NCBI GenBank assembly: GCA_947561395.2
Contig: OX387192.1
Location: 4,154,001-4,218,000, forward strand
Reading direction: 5' to 3'
DNA length: 64,000 bases
Origin: Buxus sempervirens
Taxonomy: Eukaryota; Streptophyta; Magnoliopsida; Buxales; Buxaceae
The translations under genes were made by a program, and so were the position numbers. Positions 1 through 13,046 of this stretch are shown piece after piece (the stretch's first letter is position 1; every line of letters begins with the position of its first letter). Below the pieces are notes generated by a model that saw only the letters and a program-made list of their open reading frames with translations, was not told the DNA's origin and ran no database searches.

Positions 1-1020
1 CTGTGGGAAGGATGAAATAAAGTTAAGAAACTGTTTCAATAAGGTAAGAGGAAAAGGAAATGGGAACAGGCAGCTTGTGGCTGATGGAAGACAAAACTAA
101 TGTGAATCATTGGGGTAAGGAAGTATTAGTTTCTATGGGAAGACTTGTGAATGGGTAATATAAAAGATAATGGGAGTTGAGAATGTCTTGGGGTTCTGAT
201 TCTGAATAGAACAAATAGAGCTTTTGAAGGCCATTGAGAAAAAGAATGACAAATAAGGGCTTGTAGTCGTATGCTTAAATCTTGATTATGGAATTGCAAA
301 AACTTGTCTGGAATATGACGGGGATGTGGAAGCAGAATAAGGTGAAGATATATTGGTTAAGAAAATGTGCATAGAAATGGTGGAATATTCTCAAGGGCAT
401 AGAAGACAGTTTGTGTAAATCCATTATGACGGGGATGCAGAAGTAGAATGAACAATTTGGCAAAAACATAGAAATGGTAGAATATTCTCAAGTAGCATGG
501 AAAGAGTAGCTCTATATTTTTGTAAGAAATTGAAGGCACTTAAGTATGGTTTGAAAAAAATGGAATAGAGGGAGTTTCAGAAAGGTCCCATAAACGAAAT
601 GCTTAGCAAGGAAGAGTTGAATGTAATATGGTTTACAATATTGTCGGCATGCTAGTGATACTTTCCAGCCGGTGCCTTTGGCGACATGATAAAAGGGGGG
701 CATATTCATCTGCCATTTTTTCTCCCTCCATGACAACCTATTAGCACATAATTCAATGTCGTCAGATGGTTCTGATGGGGGCACATGTCACTTCTCATGG
801 AGGGGAAAATTCCACATTTGTCAGTGACATGTGTGACATGTTGGCAATATATCGGTGGCATGGAAAATTATGGCTTAGATTTTTCCTTTGTTCCAGCCAT
901 ATATTGGTGTCATTCCGACAAATTTCACTAGTCACAAGGGGCAGCATGCTCCTCGGAAATGTTAATGCAATGCATGTAATATTAGAAGAAGATAAGTCAA
1001 TTAAAGGATACACTTAAATG
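1..1020. other. Intergenic or intronic sequence, no gene recognised
   Basis: No exon or conserved protein segment was found. If the BAGP1-like gene continues upstream, this is inside its intron. An imperfect direct duplication is visible: a block near 310-400 (a GACGGGGATG stretch followed by AGAAATGG and GGAATATTCTCAAG) recurs near 427-495. The short open frames here have no recognisable content. Confidence 0.5.
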
Positions 1021-1059
1021 CTGAATGCAATAAGTGGGAAACTGGAGTAAATAAGTTGG

Positions 1060-1612
1060 ATACAAGAATTGAGAGCAATGTGGTTGAAGGAAGGGGATGA
1101 TAATTCTAAATTCTTTCATTATCTGGAAAATATGACAAATATAATGGATACTTTAACCAAAATAAAATCAGGACAAAACATGTCAGATAATGAAGAGAAA
1201 TCAGCAATAACTTCAGAAATTTGTTTGAGAAAAGGAGCATAGAAGATAGTTTGCAGGCATGGAGTTCAAAACTATAATGGAAGTTTGATTAGGTGTGCCA
1301 AATCCCTTGCATGTGAGTTGAACACCTCATTCAGCCATGTGCTTAGATCAGCAAATGACGCTGCAGGTAAAATGGCTAAGGAAGAGACAAGCAGAATCGA
1401 TTTTTTATATAGGCATACCTACAGATTTTGGACACTAGCACAGTGTTCTTGCTCTTGAAGCCTTATACTTTGTCTGCTGTTAACTGTTATCTTTCTGTTG
1501 TACTTTTAGTTTATTTATTTATTTTGGACTCAGTTTTTCAGTTCTTCCTCTTGTTTTTTCTGTACATATTGCTCTCATCATATTAATACATCTTTCATCA
1601 CTGATAAAAAAA
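1060..1612 (+). mobile_element. LINE remnant (RT start, RNase H end, 3' tail)
   Basis: Translation near 1075-1130 gives the plant LINE motif WLKEGDDNSKFFH, which sits at the start of the reverse transcriptase. Near 1290-1400 the end of an RNase H domain is readable (FSHVLRSANDAAGKMAKE). A pyrimidine-rich 3' tail follows, ending TTTCATCACTGATAAAAAAAA at about 1612, typical of a retroposed LINE end. RT and RNase H lie only about 200 bp apart, so most of ORF2 is deleted. The frame is interrupted and the copy is dead. Confidence 0.7.
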
Positions 1613-1945
1613 AAAATGGAAGATGGGCTAAAGATTTTTGGAATTCCATTTTGGGTGGTGAGGGCTGAGAGAGTAGTTAGGAAGCTTAAAGTGGTTCAAA
1701 TGGCTTTACCATGGCTTTTCTCGATAAATGTTGGCATATTGTTCAAATGAGCTTTATGGTGACTTTGGCTGGCTTTGAGGAGTCCTTTGGAACAATTGGA
1801 AATGCAACTTTCACCACTCATCTCTGCAAAAGGGTAATGTCTTGGAAGTGAAGGATTATTGGCATATAAGTCTTGTGGGTGGCATGCACTCAATTTTGGA
1901 AAAATTTCTGGCAAATAGGTTGAAGTAAATCCTATTGAGCATTAT
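1613..1945 (+). mobile_element. LINE reverse transcriptase fragment
   Basis: Directly after the previous poly(A) a second LINE piece begins. The stretch near 1860-1925 reads ISLVGGMHSILEKFLANRLK, matching the RT motif around PISLVGS-YKI-AKVLANRL of plant L1-like elements. The frame is broken upstream (1613-1850). No endonuclease or RNase H is seen with it. It may be a separate insertion or a rearranged part of the same LINE. Confidence 0.65.
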
Positions 1946-2754
1946 TGCCAATGAAATTTTGAACTCCAGGCTTTCTGACGTATTCTTGGTAGCTTTTGTA
2001 TAATAGATTTGTCGACAGCTTATGAATATGTTAAAATTGTTTGGATCTTCTGTGTGCGTTCTTGTTTTGGTCTCATGCCAGAACAGAGCTCCCTTCCTCC
2101 ATATTTTTAAAGCTTGCAAGCACCCTGCTTTTTCCTCACCACAATCTTCTCTGTTTAGATTCACTTCCTTTTCCATTATAATCCCACCCATTGGCAAAGT
2201 TCTTCTTTGGGAAAATCAGTAAAATTAATCTTCTCAGGTCAGGATTGAAAAATGGATTAAAGCTAACCTACTCCTTATAGGTTAACTTTTCCATAAATGG
2301 GTTCTCTTTATTGAAAGGACTAGATTAAGGTTTACAAGAGAAGTTTCTTGGTAATGGTTTATATATATTACTTTGAAATTGGCTGGCATGGAGTCAAGAG
2401 GTAGATTTAGGTTTTTAGAGAATAAGTGGATACCGTTTTAGTTTGAATAGTTATTCTAGGCTTCTAGCAATGTGAACTTTTTTAATTATAAGAATCAGAA
2501 CCATAAACATTCAGCCCCTATATTTTCTCCATGAAGTAGTTTTTTCTTAAATCAATTATGTGCAACTGTGAATAATATTGTGTTGGATGATCAACTGATA
2601 ATTTTTCAGTGCCACACAATTTCCTACAATTTTTTATATTAGTGATGCATACTGAATTATTATTATTGTTGTTATTGTTGTTTTACCGACTATTACTTGA
2701 ATATTTTACATCAGAATGGAATCAATCTAATTGATGTTTTCTTATGTAACTCAG

Positions 2755-5700
2755 GAGAAGGCACAGTCAGCACTGCGTGCACATAGCAGCTCTATCAAAG
2801 GTAGTAGAAAGCAAGCAAACGTTGCTGCAGAAATTGTTCCCAAGTCTGGAAAATTTCAAGTTTTTATTAAAGAAGAAGTTCTTGATCGCATATACAATGT
2901 ATGTTTTGATCTTATTCTCCAATTGGTTCAGTCATCCTCATTCCATGCCCCCCACCTGACTCCCCCCTTTCAAATCATGTCTAATTAATATCTATAAAAT
3001 TTTCCCCTAGGATGTCTTCCCCAGTACAGCGGAGCAGTTCTTTAATCTATTGTTGAATGATGGTTCAGACTTTTTGAATGAGTATCGCTTATCACGAAAG
3101 GATACGAATCTCAATGTAAGTAAAATCTTGCATATGATACTTCCCGAAGTAATGATACTTTAAATTGCATATGGTTATTACTGTATCATGCATCCAATTA
3201 CTGCAGGATACTAATCTAGTATATTTAGGTGATATTCCTTTTATCTTCCTCATGGGTCATTCTTTGGGATGCCACTTTGTTGCGGTTTTCCTCTTTTGCT
3301 AGCTAAGAGATCCTACAATTTTATTTTTATAAAATTAAGGAATTTCTTACTTACAAAATTGTCTATATGCCTTTACAACATTTTCTTTTCACTCCATGTG
3401 GAAAGCTGTACTTCCTAGAGAGAAAGGTTTCATTTTCTATTTTCATATATAGTTTTTTTTTTTTGATTAGTAATGTAGATGTTTGTGTATATATATATAT
3501 GTGAGTAAAGAAAGAGAATTGTACAACGCACACAAATCCGTGCTGATGTCAACATGACCAAAAACCAACCAAAAACCTCCTATACACCAACCACAGAAAG
3601 CCCCCCAAGAAATGATTACCACCCTCTATCAATGCTCATATCTACAACGAATCTTGGCTCATTACGAAACAAGACATTCAATAATGTGCCAAGGACGACC
3701 ACCCTCCACCAGAACTACCCAACATCCCATGGTAAGTGTGAACCCAGCCCTCTTACCGAACTCCCCTCCACAGTAGATGTGGAGTAGCACCATCTATGCC
3801 ACTCCCTGACTATATCTGAAAGTGAAATATCCATAAACTCTGGAAGAACTGAAACCCATGACGCCACTGCTATCTGAATACTCCCTATCACCTGGTTCAT
3901 ACATAGTTGGACATAGTTGATCCTTCCCAGGTTTTCTAAAGCTCTGCAGTTATAAGACAATAAGCATGTGTCACTTTAAATCTTTGGTTGAATGGCTGCA
4001 TTAACCTTGCATGTGCATATCTGGGTGACATGCCAGCATGTGTAGGATCATATGATGTTAAGGATGACAGTTGAATTGACTGAGATCCAGATTTGATCCA
4101 GTCGTAGGAGGTAGGATATATTTTTCCATATCTAGATTCGAGATTCGATAGTCACGTTGAATCTGGGATCTGAATCAACCTGTGATGATCTAGTGGACAC
4201 GTATAGGGAAATGTTTTCTGGTCTGCCTCACAATGTGAGAACTTCACAGGTGCAGTATGGGGTTATCTGTGACATGGAAGGATATTTTGGCAAGGACAGC
4301 CTGTCAATCCTTCAATTTACATAAGATATTGTGGTTTGGACTCAAAATATTTGAAGGTTATCTTTAACTTTTTTTTTTTTTAACAGTTGTTAAATGTTCT
4401 AATAGGATTTTTTAAAATAGCGGAAGTACTTTTTTGGGGTGAAACTCAGAATGTGAAGACGCTGACATGGAGGGGCATGTATACCAACTGGTCTTTGCAA
4501 CCACTCAAATTTATACATAGCTGTCATTTATAACAAGTAAAAATAATTTCATACCAGGTTTTCCAAAATGGTGTATCCCACCAGTCAAACTTTTTTTTTT
4601 TTTTCTAAAGAAGAACTTCTGCTCTTTTTTAATAGATGGAAAAAGAATACAAAAGAGCGGTTTTTTTTCTAAAGAAGAACTTCTGCTCTTTTTTAATAGA
4701 TGGAAAAAGAATACAAAAGAGCGGGGGGGGGGGGGGGGGGGGGGGGGGGGCGCGGTGGCGCCGGACTTGGAGACTTACCCCTGGATAAGAAGATTAACAA
4801 ATGAATAGCACAGAAAGACTAAATTGCTATGAGAGCCAAAAAAAGTAATTTGACTGATCTAAGATAAGGAAGACCTAATCTATCCAATCTAATCAGCCCC
4901 ACAATCTCCTTTGGTAACTGAGAAGAGGAAGAGAAAAACTGATTAAGGCCAGCAGCTCCTAATTTAGCCAAGCCATCAGCCACCGAGTTGGCTTCTCTAA
5001 AGACATGAGATATCTGAAAACTTCCTGACAATAGCTGAAGTTTAAGGTGAAGAAACCAATAGTGGAGGTGCCAAGGAGGAGTTGAAGAACCCTGTAGCCA
5101 ACTGATTAAGTTCTTTGAATCTGATTCTATCAATAAATTGCTAAAGCCTACCCCTATACACACTTTCAAGCCATGGGACAATGCTTTAATTTCAGCTGTG
5201 TTATTTGTACAATTGCAGTAGGGAACAGCAATGGCCATGATGAATCTTCCATTTGAATCCTGAATGATACCACCACCACCTCCTAGACCCAGATTTCCAA
5301 GAGATGCACCATTTGTGTTCAGTTTTAAAAAAAACCAACAGGAGGCTTGTTCTATACTAGTGAGATTGATCTGGCTGGTTTAAAGCTGTAGGGAATAAGT
5401 CCCAAATTAAAAATAGAATCCTCTTTAAAAGCTAGTCAGACTGTCTAAAATGTATGTCAACATATCATATCCTAAGTTTTTATCACTTTTCTGAGCGTAA
5501 AATTTTATTCCCCCCACCCCACTGTGCGTGCGGCTCCTCTTTCTCTGTGTGGTTTTTAAGGTTCTGCACGAGTTCAAATCTCTGTTTCTCAACAAACGTC
5601 TCTCTTTTGCTCCCAATTTTATGTATTCTCGTCAGCAACCAGGTGTTTGTTTTTGTTGTTGTTGTCAGTAACTGTCTATCTTGTATTTGTATTGTTTCTT

Positions 5701-8700
5701 TGTTTTGGATGATGATCTTTTTCACCTTTTTGTCTATGTTCCAATTATTCAGAATCGGGACATATGACATTCAATTTAATCAAATTTTCTTTTCTATCTT
5801 CTTCTTCTTCTTCTAACTTTCCAGTAGTGTTTTAAGTAGTTTATATAACCCATACTATTTTGGATCAAATCAGATTGCGTATGAGCTAGGATTCTTTAAA
5901 TGATTCTATCACATTTATGTTACATAAAAGTGCTGATGGATGTTGGCTAAATTCTGGTCAATTATATGCCTAATTTAATCTACCTCAGATTCATCATGCT
6001 CCAACTGGATACAATACGATGACAGCTTTAATGATGATGACTGTGTCGATGCTTTGCCGTAAAGTATGTAGAAGTCTAATCCAATAGCAGCATAGCACTG
6101 CATTCATTTCTCATGCGTACACTGGATTCCTCCATTCAATGAGCACATGTGGATATTAGTCTGGCATACACCTGAGATTAGTAACAGTCTTACATGCTGT
6201 GCTATAATTAGGTAAGATAAAATTGAATAATCCATGAAAAAGTCCATTGATTAGGTTGTTATGAACCCTGAGTTCAAGGTGAATCCTATTGGATGTTTGA
6301 TCCCATTCCTTGCATTGATGGATGTCTAACTAGATTGTTCAACCATAAATGGTGCATTAATTTTGTCTTAGCGTTGGAATGATTTCTAGTTTCTAGGTTC
6401 TAACCTGTGTACTGTGAAATAGTCTAACCTCTATGGCATGATGTTTTATGTTTATTCTAGATTGGCCAGTGGCATGCCGCAGATGAATACGAGGGTCTTG
6501 TTAGAGAAATAACGTTTAGATCCCTGTGCAACAGTCCCATGTGTCCTCCAGATACGGCGATGACAGAGTGGCAGCATGCTGTTTTGTCAGAAGATAAGAA
6601 ATCACTGGTAAAGTGGTCATGTCAAAATGATGCTCTCATTTTCTAGGTTCCTTGTGGGGATGCTAATTATTGTTGAGATTGTTTTGATGTTTTCTTTTAG
6701 GGCATTATTGTTCGTTAGCTTGTTTAAAACATCTGCCATATATGTGCTTGTATTCAGGTGTTTGAGACTGTACAACAGGCACATGATGTTCCATTTGGTT
6801 CCTACTTTGAGGTATTATTTTGACACCAAGCCTTGCTTGAAAACTCACAGTTTCTCCTTATGTTTTGTTTTTGTTTTTTTAAATTAATCTATTCTATTAT
6901 AAATTCTTGAACTTATTTCCTGTGATTCATATACTTTCCTGTTATTCTTTCTTCTTTGTGATATGCACAACATTTTCACATGTAAAAATAAGGGAAAAAT
7001 AATGAGAGAATAACAAAATATTTTCAGAATTCATTGAGAGCAGTGGAGACTAAGTTGAATAAAGAAAAAATAAGCATGATATAATCTTGATGCGGATTTG
7101 AATGCTTCCAGAGCTTGTTGGCTATTCGTTTTCGCTTATTTTTAGGGCTACTATATTTAAGCCATTAATTACTATTCAAAAGCAAGAGACATAATTTAAC
7201 ATGCTGTAGATTTAGTTGGATAAGGTGTTGCGGTACATTGATATTTCCTTATCTTTGCTAAATGTGTACTAATTTTTGGTTAATATTTTTAAAGGAAAAG
7301 TTGTTTGATGAGGCTTTTGGACCTTAAAAAGCTTCATGTGTTAACCAAATATTTTGATGCTTAAGCCTCTTGATTGTCTATATTATATATTAATAGGATA
7401 AATAAAATGAGAAAGTAATGAGCAAAAAAACAATTAAGTATACCCAGGGTTCTTAATATTGATAAGAAAAAAAGTAATGATGCTTACATACCATTATGAA
7501 TATTGGGGCATTCAAAGACCAAAAACATTTCTATCTCCCAACTCTACATAGGCTGGAAATGTATATTAATACATGTAGTATATTTGCTGGATTTGTAGTC
7601 CATCAATGCTGTCCTTAAGATTGAGTTTCATTGCATATTGAGAGGAAGCATGAACCATGAGTTTCTTTTTGGTGGCCCAACTGCTAAATGTGGAGGATAT
7701 TCCCAAGTATGGATGAAAACATGAATTTGGATGTTAATGATAATGGTGGCAACATTATTGTTATTATTATTGATGATCATCTTCTTCATCGTCATCATAG
7801 ATTCTTGGAATCCCACTCAACAAAATCAACTGTCTCCATCTGAGCTCCATTTATTCTATAAATCAGTGTTTAATTTTCCTTTTGGTCTGTTTAGAACTAA
7901 ACCAAATGAATTTCATACGGTTAGAAGAAGGAAAAAAAACCTGTTTTTGTTGGCACTAGTGGCAAATTGTTTAGTGCTGGCTGAAACTTTGGAAGTTTTG
8001 ATGGCATAATGTACCATCAATTTCACCATATGAAAGAGAATCTCCTTTACTCTTTGTATATAGTTCAATAAAAACCATATGAACATTTTGTCTAGGTAAG
8101 AAGATTACCTTAGTTACAGATCTTCCTGGCATAAAGCGAAACTTATTTTTTAGCACTTCAATTATTTTTCTTAGTCTTTGTTCTGTCATTCTTCTGATGA
8201 TTTCATGGTATACTCATGAACTTAATTCGTGCAAAAATTCTAGATATTTCCTTTATTCTCTGTATATAGGTACCCAAATGTTCTTCCACTAAGCATTTGG
8301 CATATTTCTAGTCCTCAATAGTTCAAAACTACCTCAAATAATTTGGTCAACTAAGTTACACCACTAAGTTACACCAATCTTTCCCATGCACTTCCACACT
8401 TAAATTGGATTACCTCTTTGTACTAAGGCCTTTCCTACTTTCATTTTAGCTAAAGCCCTCATTTGGGTTAGGGCCCAGTCTTATAAATAGAACAATATTT
8501 TCTTGGTTCTCTATTAACTAAATTTGTACTTGAAATGTGGTTCACTATATCGTCACCATCTAATATTTTTGAAATTATTCTCTCATTCTTACTTTGATCT
8601 CCTCATCCTTTATTGAGACTCTTAAATCATCACATTAGTGCATCTAATGTGATTTAAATCTCTTTTCTTCTCTGTTATTCTTGCAAGTTTATATATGAAT

Positions 8701-10882
8701 TTCTCATCGTCTTTTGTACCTAGCATACATGATAGTTTAATGCTTTTAATAACTAAGTATAATTTCCTGTAATCACTAAAAAAACATGTACTCATTTATC
8801 TTATAAGTCATGAATTTAACTAAGTATAATGCTTTTAATAACTAAGAATATTTTAACATCATGGAATACTAACCTTCCAAAAAAAAAAAAAAAACTGTTG
8901 TGTCCTAATCAGGTTTGTCTGGACACTTTGGCCTCGTTTTGCATTCGTTCTTGATTGGGAATGAGTTCTGCAAATAAATTTGCAGAAGTTGAAGAAATGA
9001 TAGGTTTGATGTTTGGTGAAGGAGGATTGATTTTAGTAGAGCTTATAAATATTACAAGTTTTCCATCATTTTAAGTTAAAAGAATTTTTTTATGAATGAC
9101 AAGTCTGCCCTTGTCATATAAAAAGGTCTTTAAAACAACTTTCAAGTATATCCTTCTGAATTTACAGATATTGCAAGTATGCCACCGCACTTTTGCAAAA
9201 CTCATTTTGAAAATCTAGAAATGGGTCTTGGGGTGATTCTGGATTGTAGTGTATTTTTAAAACTCATTTTGGGAAAACCCATTCCCCGAATGGAACCAAA
9301 CACCCATTTAACCCCTCAAATTTCATTCTAACCCTTGGAATTCATTCCAAGTCTTGGAATGAGTTTCCAAGATGAATGCTAAATGACTCCTGATTGGTTC
9401 AGGTCTGGGACTACAAGAGATTACAACCCCAGAACCAGAGATGATAAGCTGCGGAGCTGTGCTTTTAAAAGGAAAAGTTCTCAGCATACCGAGAGTTGGC
9501 CTGCATATGCTGTTTTCACCCCTAGTCTTAACCTTGCTGCATGATTACCATGTTAAGAGCTACATTATTTGGACATTTCTCCTTTGCATGCTTTTTATCT
9601 TCATACCAATTGATTCCTCATTTTTCCCTGAACCTGGAAGCAGAGTTGTTTTCTAGGAAGAATGATTTATTGCATTTCATTAGTAGCTTGTCCTATTTAA
9701 TGAAATATTGACCACACAACTGTTGATCCAATCTCAGATCCACTGTAAGTGGTCTTTGGAGACCAAGTCTGAATCTTCTTGTACTGTAGATGTAAAAGTG
9801 GGTAAGTTCCTCTTTTCTTTGCCCAGTTTTTCTTAATGAGTTTACTATTCTTAAATTATTCTGCTGATTTTTTATTCATTTAAAATGGTCATCACTTTAT
9901 TTTTGGCTTCACAAGGTCATCATAAATATCAGGAGATTATTTGTATCAATCAGCTTTAGTTTGCATCTAGAACTCTTCTAACATAGTTAAGGCATCTCTT
10001 TGTCAAACATGTGGAATCATGTTTGCTTCACCAACATTATTCCATTGTTCTGGAATACCTAGTAAGAAGGGGAAAACCATTACATGAACTTGCCACATAA
10101 GGTATTCAGATGAGATCGCCTGTATAATTTGTGGCTTACAATTTATGGGGTTTAGAGTGTAACATGGTGATGCAAATCATAGGAGCATCCCCTCCTACAA
10201 AATTCATTGAAAATTTACAACCTTATTATTCTATGTTGCTGCATGGCTTGGTTGATGTACATGTCAGTTGCTGGGGCCACTTTGTATAAAAACGCAATTG
10301 TTAGGTCTGTCACCAGTCCAACCCTCCTAGGATTGTCCTAGGACCCTTCTTTGATGGAACTTACATGAGTTTATGATCCTTTATTTTTTATTTTTCCTTT
10401 TCTGGTAGGTCTTTTCTGATGTGAATTTGAAATGTCTGGAAATCTTACGTAACACTGGGCAATTTGGGAAGTTATGACATCTAAATATGTATTGAAAGGT
10501 TTTACATTTCCACAGGTGCGCATTTCAAGAAATGGTGTGTGATGCAATTTAAGATTAAGGCGGGAGCTATCAATGAGGTCTGTACATAAACAATTGGACC
10601 CTAACTTGTTGCGTCTATTAACTTCTGCATTGAGCAAACTAAGTACTCCACTGCATATTCTCATCTTTTCATTATATTTGTCCTTGTTTATTCATTGCTA
10701 TTGGTCTGGAAGATGAAGTCACTGAGTGAAGCGAAATGTCTTTTTTTCCTTTTTTTTAACAGTACAAGAAAGAAATTGAGATGATGTTAGATTCTGCACG
10801 TACTTACCTCGTGCATAGGACCTCTAATGGTGTAGTTGAAGAGGCCTTTAAAGGTCCCTCAGTAAATCAAGAAGAAAGCTAA
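2755..10882 (+). CDS. BAGP1: BAGP1-like C2/GRAM/VASt protein, 3' part
   Basis: Six exons form one open frame of 231 codons to a stop at 10880-10882: 2755-2898, 3011-3115, 6461-6607, 6758-6811, 9738-9801 and 10763-10882, with 10516-10577 between the last two (seven blocks in all). Every junction is GT-AG and the phases agree. The protein is the C-terminal VASt (lipid/sterol-binding, StART-like) domain, with [50 protein letters not shown] and [23 protein letters not shown]. The order and motifs match plant BAG-associated GRAM protein 1 (about 600 aa with an N-terminal C2 and a central GRAM domain), which acts with BAG6 processing in basal immunity. The C2 and GRAM exons are not in the window, so either they lie upstream of position 1 or the gene is 5'-truncated. 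Introns are inflated by LINE and MITE insertions. A related C2/GRAM/VASt paralogue cannot be excluded. Confidence 0.75.
3438..3970 (-). mobile_element. LINE 3'-end remnant in intron
   Basis: On the minus strand the segment ends with a poly(A) (plus-strand T run at about 3461) preceded by the TTACTAATCA motif. Similar ends (TTACCGATCAAAAAA on the minus strand) recur at 19506 and 24740, marking a common LINE 3' terminus in this genome. The open frame at 3715-3960 has no recognisable domain. The insertion lies in the BAGP1-like intron 3116-6460. Confidence 0.5.
4575..5380 (-). mobile_element. LINE 3' end with RNase H domain
   Basis: The minus-strand frame 5238-4819, readable upstream to about 5370, encodes an RNase H-like domain (RVT_3 type): a KLNTNGAS start, [30 protein letters not shown] and [19 protein letters not shown]. 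This is the C-terminal domain of plant LINE ORF2. Downstream comes a 3' UTR with a 60-bp segment tandemly duplicated (4601-4660 and 4664-4722). Next to it is a run of more than 20 G on the plus strand at 4723-4750. The duplication of the tail plus the homopolymer suggests slippage during reverse transcription or later. Confidence 0.7.
8930..9395. mobile_element. Possible MITE in intron
   Basis: The segment starts near GGCCTCGTTTTGCATTC and ends near GAATGCTAAATGACTCC. The reverse complement of the end (GGAGTCATTTAGCATTC) resembles the start, and GGAATGAGTT recurs near both ends. The inverted repeats are imperfect and no clear target duplication was found. A MITE is likely, but the family is uncertain. 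Confidence 0.35.
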
Positions 10883-11470
10883 TATCATTGGGTTTGCGGA
10901 GCAATCTGTGCTGTGCATAACGATGAGCTTCCTGGAATATCTCCTTAATTATCTTATGTCCATAGAACAGGCATTGCGCATCTCAAATGCCACTGTTCGA
11001 AAGAGGTACGGTTTCAATTCTATGTTTCAGCCTCTGTTGCCGCCCTATCTCCTCGAAACGAGAACCAGTGGTGTGTTCAAATACTTGTAATGCTTGTGTT
11101 CTACACATCTGAGATTTCTTGGAAGCATGTACAATTGTATGTAGTTTACAAAAACATCACATCAGCCTTCAATTAGGGTGGGGGTTGATATGTTTTGTTC
11201 CAATTACTTGTCTTGGGTCTTCAGGCCAGATTGTATCGCTAGGTGGGTCAGGTGGCCAGTGCTTCCTCCCCATGTAAATCTCATTCCATATTCTTATTTG
11301 CACAGAACTTGCTATGTGAAAAGGCTTCTATCACAACCTATGATGTTGCAGGGCAAGAAAAGAAGACAATGTACATGTATAAACTAATTTTACTTCTCTT
11401 CCATAGTTCCATTTCGGCTTCAAGATATTCAGTTCAGAGATGGCTTCATTATGTGTGCTGCGAGTAAAAT
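10883..11470 (+). other. BAGP1-like 3' UTR and flank
   Basis: The region follows the BAGP1-like stop codon. It has no long frame of its own. It is the source segment of an inverted partial copy at 13725-14345 and matches it across the last exon, the 3' UTR and at least to about 11465. For that reason the short open frames here are not taken as genes. Confidence 0.6.
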
Positions 11471-12017
11471 TTCCAATTAAGATTTTCAGGTCAAACTTTT
11501 TTTTCATTTAATAATTGGTTTTTCACGTTCTTTTAATTTTTCAAGTCATCGTAGGATATTATAACTATAGTATTTTTTTTAGAATAAATTGTTTTTTAGT
11601 GATACTTTTTGAAGATAACTCAGATTCAATCACCTAATTCTTAGTAATTGGAAAGTAGTGATGTTTTAAAAATATAATTAAGTGTCATTTTACTGTTTAC
11701 CAACGATTTCTTCCAAAAATGCCATTCGAAGACTTGTAAACAATTTATTTGTTATCATCTTTTAATGACATTAACAAGTCTTTTTTTAATGGTATTTTTG
11801 AAAAAAAAGAAGGACCATTAACTGTAAAATGGCACTTATTCTCAATTATTTTAAAAAAAGATCACTAAAAATCAATTTCTACTTTTTAATATTCTCAAGT
11901 GTGTAGTGAGTTATAATCGGCAAAATTTTGATAAAAAGCAAACTTGAAACTTATCCTTGCTCATTCGACCACTTATACATTAGTAACAATCTTTTAGTGT
12001 TTATGGGTTTTTCTTCT

Positions 12018-12802
12018 AGGGAAAATTATTGAAAGGATCGCATTTTTTTTAAGTATTTACAAAAATATGCTTTAAAAAAGTTAAATGTTAAAAAAGAGCA
12101 ACTTTTCCTGTGTAATTGTGTTTTAGTCCAGAATCACTGTAGTTTGATTAATCACATAATTTACAATTAATTGAAATCACTGTAACATTTTTCAAAGTTC
12201 AAAAATTGCCCATATCGTACGAAAGTACGATTAATCAAAATTGAATGAACATATGAATGTTGAATCGGGTTTTAATCGTGTGTTGATCATGCATCCATGA
12301 ATTTCGATTAATTGAATACTTTTTGATTAATTGCAAAATAACGATTTAAGATTCTGATTAATCGAAATTTCAAATCATCAAAGGATACATGTTAGATCTT
12401 TGAGGATAACAGAGGAATCATCAATGGATACAAGTATGATTTTCATGGGATAAATAATGTTAGGTTGACCATTATGGAAACAAGCATGATAATCATAGTA
12501 TATAGGTTAAATCTTCGAAAGATACAAGTTTAATAATTCATGGATACACGTTTGTTCATCGTGACTTTTCAATTAATCGAAAATACTACTCGATTAAGCG
12601 ACGAATCTCAATGTTGATTATTTGATTGGTGTAATTGAACATTTTATCGATTAATCGCAAAGTTTGTGATTAATCGAGCTACAATGATTTGGGACTGAAA
12701 CGCAATTACATGGGAAAAATTGCATGTTTTTGAACATTGGACTTTTCAAAGCATATTTTTGGAAATACTTGGGAAAATGTGGTCATTTCCATAATTTTCC
12801 CT
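12018..12802. mobile_element. Mutator-like element with long TIRs, non-autonomous
   Basis: The two ends are inverted repeats of roughly 110-130 bp. The left end begins AGGGAAAATTATTGAAAGG and the right end, reverse-complemented, AGGGAAAATTATGGAAATG. Both continue through the shared blocks AAGTATTT-CAAAAATATGCTTT and TGTAATTG-GTTT-AGTCC. The interior is non-coding and dense in ATTAATCG motifs. Long TIRs with a non-coding interior fit a Mutator-like (MULE) derivative. A clear 9-bp target duplication was not found, so the copy is old or the family is different. Confidence 0.65.
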
Positions 12803-13046
12803 AAATTAATTACCTAAAACTACAGGGCTATGAAGCTACCATCAATTTCCCCAAAATATCAAGAGAACTATTAAGCAAGGTCAATACCTATTAAATGGGG
12901 TCAATAATGATTAAGGAAATATTAGAAATCCCAAATGAGAATCGCATTATGGGGATTTTAGAGAATTTACCTTATCTTTATCAAACATAAAGTGTTAGTC
13001 ACATGGTAATTAACGGTCATGCTTTGATATGAATAACTCAATAACC

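Noticed and set aside
5990-6066. Possible extra BAGP1 exon in the third intron
   Set aside because: The neighbouring exons join in phase without it and the translated segment matches nothing in the VASt domain.
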